A DNA stretch of 64,000 nucleotides. Source: Chryseobacterium sp. G0186. GTDB taxonomy: Bacteria; Bacteroidota; Bacteroidia; Flavobacteriales; Weeksellaceae. Where the stretch lies: assembly GCF_003815675.1 (NCBI RefSeq), contig NZ_CP033918.1, positions 4,402,001 to 4,466,000 on the forward strand, written 5' to 3'. Below the pieces are notes generated by a model. It saw nothing but the letters and a program-made list of their open reading frames with translations. It had not been told where the DNA came from and made no database searches. Numbering within the stretch: the first letter of the stretch is position 1; the number at the start of each line of letters is the position of its first letter. The position numbers were made by a program, and so were the translations under genes. Below, piece after piece: positions 61,418-64,000 of this stretch.

Positions 61418-62381
61418 TTATCTTCTTATAATGTAAGGAATAATTTTGATATAAATCAGTTCAAAGAGAATTTCTACAATGGTCTGAGTTACAATTACCA
61501 CTCCAACTAATTGATTATCGGGGGAAGGAAGAGAAAGTGCTAGAGGTAAAACAACTAATGAATTTCTCGTACTTGTCGAAAAAGCTATTGCCCTTGTTCC
61601 ATAAAGATTTACCTTAAATATTTTGGATGATAGCATACCAATAAATGGCGCACATATGGCAAATGCAATATAAATAGGGATAACAGTTAAAATCGGTTCA
61701 GGATTATTGTAAAGTGATGAAATTTGAGACGCAGTAACAACAAAAAATGTCAACGCCATAAATGGAACTGGCAACCAGCTCGAAAAGTCCATTATTGTAT
61801 TTCCTATTTTATTGTTAGCTTTTGAAGCTGTCTGCGTTAAAACTGATAATATAAAAGGTATAATTATCAAGTAAATAAAAGATTTAACAAAAGGAGTAAT
61901 TTGGATTATGTTGATTACTTCTCTTCCCAAGAAAATCCATAGAAATAAGGGTAACAACAACATCTGAATGATAAATAATAAGGGTGTTGAAGCTAGGACA
62001 GATTGAGAATCACCTTTTCCTAAGAACGTAAATACAATTACATAATCTATACAAGGTGTCAAAAGAACTAAAAGAACGCCAACACTAATTACAATTGTTA
62101 CAGGAAATATATTTATTAAAACCCAAACAAGTAATGGTATCAGTACGAAATTTCCAAGTAAAAGAGCTTTAAAAAAAGACGGATTTTGAAATGTTTTTTT
62201 TAGTTTCAAAAATGGTATCTGACAAAACATACTATAAAGCAAAATTCCAATAACTGGTTCAATTGTATAGTGTCTCAAGAATTTTGCTATTACCCCAATT
62301 CAGTCCAATAATAGCACTTATTAAAAGTGTGGCTATATATATACCAATTTGTCTTTTTTCGAGTATTTCTTTAGTAATCAT
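61418..62381 (-). pseudogene. Second ACR3/bile-acid-symporter-like gene, frameshifted
   Basis: The main frame (286 residues, first codon TTG at 62278) begins inside the protein (RHYTIEPVIGILLYSMF) and has about eight membrane segments with the conserved Cys in TPCIDYVIVFTFLGKGD. The missing start is upstream in another frame, from ATG 62381: MITKEILEKRQIGIY and on to LNWGNSK. The frames join at a four-base A run (plus-strand 62282-62285); removing one A gives an uninterrupted protein. Either a true frameshift or a sequencing error. The family includes arsenite exporters. Confidence 0.78.
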
Positions 62382-62959
62382 TAGTTATAGCAAATTTTTT
62401 TAGATTGAATACTAAAATTCAATTCTGTTTTAATACCGTCAACAACTTTAGTTTTTAATTAAGTTTTACCTTTTCATCCATTGACAGGTATTGCAAAAGT
62501 ATAAAAATCAAAGCATTCTATTCAGTTTAATAACTTTGTATGTTCCAAGGAATTTATATGCAAAAACTTTTTTTAGTTCTCTCCTCTCAATAATCTTATT
62601 AGAAAATATACACGTTTTAAATTAAGATTTATCCAATTTAGTAGGGTAGGTAAAATAACATCAAATTAACTTCGGTTTTGAATAATTGTAATTTTCTTTA
62701 GTAGATAAAATTGACAAAATGGAATTCTTAGAGATTTTTTTTAATCTTTTGTGCTAAATATACTTTCGATAGGAATATGACTCGTATTTGCCAGCTCAAA
62801 AATGTTTCCAGTTTTAAGTTCATCGATTATTTTCATATATTAAGATAATTATTGTTTTTTATTCAATTAAATTTAAAAATTGCTTCAGGTTTGCTAATAC
62901 ATATAAATAATTCATTCATTTTTTTTAGCCTTCCATAAACTCGAAACTCTCATTAAGAT
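62382..62959. other. Gap between the ACR3-like gene and the HTH gene
   Basis: 578 AT-rich bases. The only frame of note is on the minus strand at 62741-62836, 31 codons beginning MKIIDELKTGNIFELANTSH, with sensible composition but no recognised family. Nothing else is seen. Confidence 0.45.
62741..62836 (-). CDS. Possible 31-residue peptide
   Basis: On the minus strand, ATG at 62836 opens a frame of 31 codons ending IPIESIFSTKD before TAA at 62741-62743. It has balanced charged and hydrophobic residues and could be a helix, but it is short and unrecognised. It could equally be a fragment of a lost gene. Low confidence. Confidence 0.25.
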   Translation of the reverse strand: MKIIDELKTGNIFELANTSHIPIESIFSTKD

Positions 62960-63217
62960 TCAATTATCTAATTCTGAATAATATTCTTTAAAATCAAAAA
63001 CTATGTCAAATAGCTCCTTAGGATGAATACGTAAACCAGTTGCTATTTCAATAAAAGTGCTTAATTGACAATCTATCTTATCATTTGACACATCACTAAT
63101 TCGCGCCGCGGTAATATTGCACTTGGCCGCAATTTTAGAATAAGGCATATCACCTTTAATTTCTTTAATTCTTTCAGCGACTAATTTCTTGATTTCGTTA
63201 GTCTTAAATTCACTCAT
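62960..63217 (-). CDS. Small HTH (Cro/C1-type) regulator
   Basis: 85 residues. After a basic start (MSEFKTNEIKKLVAERIKEI) comes a helix-turn-helix: MPYSKIAAKCNITAARISDV, then STFIEIATGLRIHPKELFDI, the usual XRE layout. No ligand domain is present. Just upstream of its start lie a 7-bp inverted repeat (63218-63239) and a 38-bp perfect palindrome (63253-63290), so it may bind these. Target genes unknown; the divergent direction leads to the folded element and receptor gene. Confidence 0.75.
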   Translation of the reverse strand: MSEFKTNEIKKLVAERIKEIKGDMPYSKIAAKCNITAARISDVSNDKIDCQLSTFIEIATGLRIHPKELFDIVFDFKEYYSELDN

Positions 63218-63252
63218 AATTGCACTGTTTATTGCAATTTCACATTTATTAC

Positions 63253-63290
63253 AATATTTATCATTACCGAATTCGGTAATGATAAATATT
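63253..63290. promoter_or_regulatory. 38-bp perfect palindrome upstream of the HTH gene
   Basis: The two 19-bp halves meet at 63271/63272 (core TTACCGAATTCGGTAA). It lies 36 bp before the HTH start and just before a plus-strand TATATTTG (63296-63303). Likely the operator for that regulator (inference). Confidence 0.7.
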
Positions 63291-63295
63291 TTTAT

Positions 63296-63303
63296 TATAT
63301 TTG
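63296..63303 (+). promoter_or_regulatory. -7 box facing the folded element
   Basis: TATATTTG fits TAnnTTTG, 5 bp past the palindrome, reading toward the structured element and the receptor gene. Transcription would begin near 63308-63312. Confidence 0.45.
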
Positions 63304-63357
63304 GAACAAATTACTTATTAAAGTAATTTTGCGATACTTCAAAGAATTATAGAAGCT

Positions 63358-63500
63358 ATTGCTTAGAACCTCGTACTAGAAAATCGCCAATTTTCAAAAC
63401 AAATGCAACGAGACCATAAGTAAAGTAGCTCACGCTTCGGCGTGGGCTCACTTACGGAGTTTGTTGCAAGGTGTTTGGCGATACCTCTAGTACAAGCGAT
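63358..63500 (+). ncRNA. Long imperfect hairpin element, possible structured RNA
   Basis: A nested series of complementary blocks: 63358-63364 with 63494-63500 (one U.G pair), 63373-63380 with 63486-63493 (GTACTAGA/TCTAGTAC), 63383-63390 with 63475-63482 (ATCGCCAA/TTGGCGAT), 63404-63409 with 63463-63468, 63417-63421 with 63450-63454, and a terminal AGCTCACGC-TTCG-GCGTGGGCT (63427-63448). It fits an RNA of about 145 nt in one rod, or a MITE-like inverted repeat. No matching known family is recognised. Confidence 0.5.
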
Positions 63501-63881
63501 GATGTAGTGAGTCCACGCTGTTTTTAATTCCAATGCTGTTCGTTCACTCTACATTACAATCTAAGCCCTGCTTACAAAATAGTATCATGCACGATACAAT
63601 AGGAGGGTACAACCTATTGAGGCAATAAAATGCCAACTTGGGACACAGATTTCATTCATATTAAATTCTTTCCGGTGCCTTGCGGTCACTGCTTGCAGAA
63701 CCTCACCAGTCCTTTTTCATACCAAAGGGCATTAGGAAAGTCTTTACATTATCCACATGAATCAACAATAGCAAAATTAAAATCAGAAGAAAAAAGAAAA
63801 AGCCCCTTCCCATACAGTTTGGAGACCTAAGGGAAAGAGCTGAAATCAGTTATTAATTAAATTAAAAACCTTTACAAATCT
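63501..63881. other. Leader region before the receptor gene
   Basis: It carries further small hairpins (GTATC/GATAC at 63582-63597 and CAATAGG/CCTATTG at 63597-63619). A 66-codon frame at 63630-63830 is not recognised and is not called as a gene. The region looks like a long structured 5' leader. Confidence 0.4.
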
Positions 63882-64000
63882 ATGAAAAAATCCTATTACA
63901 ATATAGGAGGTATTTTCTTTGGCCTTATGCTGACAACAGTAAGTATCAATACACAGGCTCAAACACGCACCATTTCCGGTACCGTAACTTCGTCAGACAA
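63882..64000 (+). CDS. Start of a probable TonB-linked outer-membrane receptor (cut by window edge)
   Basis: From ATG 63882 the frame reads MKKSYYNIGGIFFGLMLTTV (signal peptide), then a cleavage region near TQAQ and RTISGTVTSSD, which is the start of the carboxypeptidase-like regulatory domain that opens SusC/RagA-type TonB-dependent receptors. Only 39 full codons are visible. The substrate cannot be told. It could be island cargo or flanking chromosome. Confidence 0.65.
   Translation, partial: MKKSYYNIGGIFFGLMLTTVSINTQAQTRTISGTVTSSD

Noticed and set aside
63630-63830. 66-codon plus-strand frame beginning MPTWDTDFIHI, with a PCGHC motif
   Set aside because: No recognised family, lies in a region rich in hairpins before a receptor start, and composition is not convincing; kept as leader sequence.
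1-64000. CRISPR array, IS element or prophage
   Set aside because: No regularly spaced repeat-spacer pattern, transposase or phage structural gene was found; the 106-bp period at 29.1-29.5 kb is a tRNA array.

Overview
The window looks like a low-GC Bacteroidota chromosome, most likely a Flavobacteriia/Weeksellaceae member close to Chryseobacterium (inference). The signs are: promoters of the TTTG-N19-21-TAnnTTTG type; start codons without Shine-Dalgarno sequences; a type IX secretion sorting domain; the flavobacterial order parA-parB-DUF5683-dapB-lepB-wbqC; Bacteroidota-type families (GSCFA, DUF4269, WbqC, PrcB-like, DUF6438); and short hairpin repeats of a kind I associate with Chryseobacterium.

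Bases 1-29,480 are ordinary core genome. 1-7.5 kb: GSCFA, DUF4269, TatD nuclease, a decayed acyltransferase, an RhlE-type helicase, a beta-barrel protein, a DUF6438 lipoprotein, obg, adk and hpt. 7.5-13 kb: an ABC-F ATPase ending inside a 7-bp tandem repeat, a HEAT-repeat protein, a P-loop kinase-like protein, a lipase-like hydrolase and purA. 13.4-20 kb: tonB, parA, parB, DUF5683, dapB, lepB, wbqC. 20-29 kb: a subtilase, a lipocalin-like lipoprotein, an OmpA-type lipoprotein, a compact four-gene cluster resembling the mycobacterial polyprenyl-phosphoryl-arabinose pathway (UbiA-type phosphoribosyltransferase, DprE1-like, DprE2-like, HAD phosphatase), a PrcB-like lipoprotein, a cysteine desulfurase and thioredoxin. 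The core ends with four identical tRNA-Asp genes at an exact 106-bp period.

From 29.5 kb the content changes to an accessory island beginning with a Bacteroidota-type tyrosine integrase next to the last tRNA-Asp. Its cargo is metal and metalloid resistance: (a) an arsenic operon at 31.6-35.5 kb (arsR with two operator/promoter sites, DUF6428, metallophosphoesterase, a broken gcvH-like gene, ACR3, a methyltransferase); (b) a divalent-metal block at 35.8-49.4 kb (small exported Cys-containing protein, a CzcA pump fused to a TolC-type channel, CzcB, a CzcN-like methyltransferase, bestrophin, CDF transporter, LTA-synthase-like enzyme, MgtC, Zn/Cd-type P-ATPase); (c) PAP2, a small membrane protein and a secreted nuclease at 49.5-51.7 kb; (d) a di-heme/Rieske/beta-barrel redox module at 52-55 kb; (e) a copper block at 55.2-60.9 kb (Cys-rich exported protein, HMA-DUF3347, DUF305, a second DUF3347, haem-binding protein, and a multicopper oxidase with a metal-binding head and a barrel-like tail). 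A frameshifted second ACR3-like gene, a small HTH regulator facing a 38-bp perfect palindrome, a long folded non-coding element and the start of a probable TonB-linked receptor close the window. No relaxase, T4SS, transposase, replication gene or CRISPR array is visible, and I did not find the right end of the island.

The least explained items are the di-heme/Rieske/barrel trio, the two paralogous exported proteins ending in IWQPPKI that precede metal-handling genes, the pump-channel and oxidase-barrel fusions, the DprE-like operon outside Actinobacteria, and the folded element at 63.36-63.50 kb.
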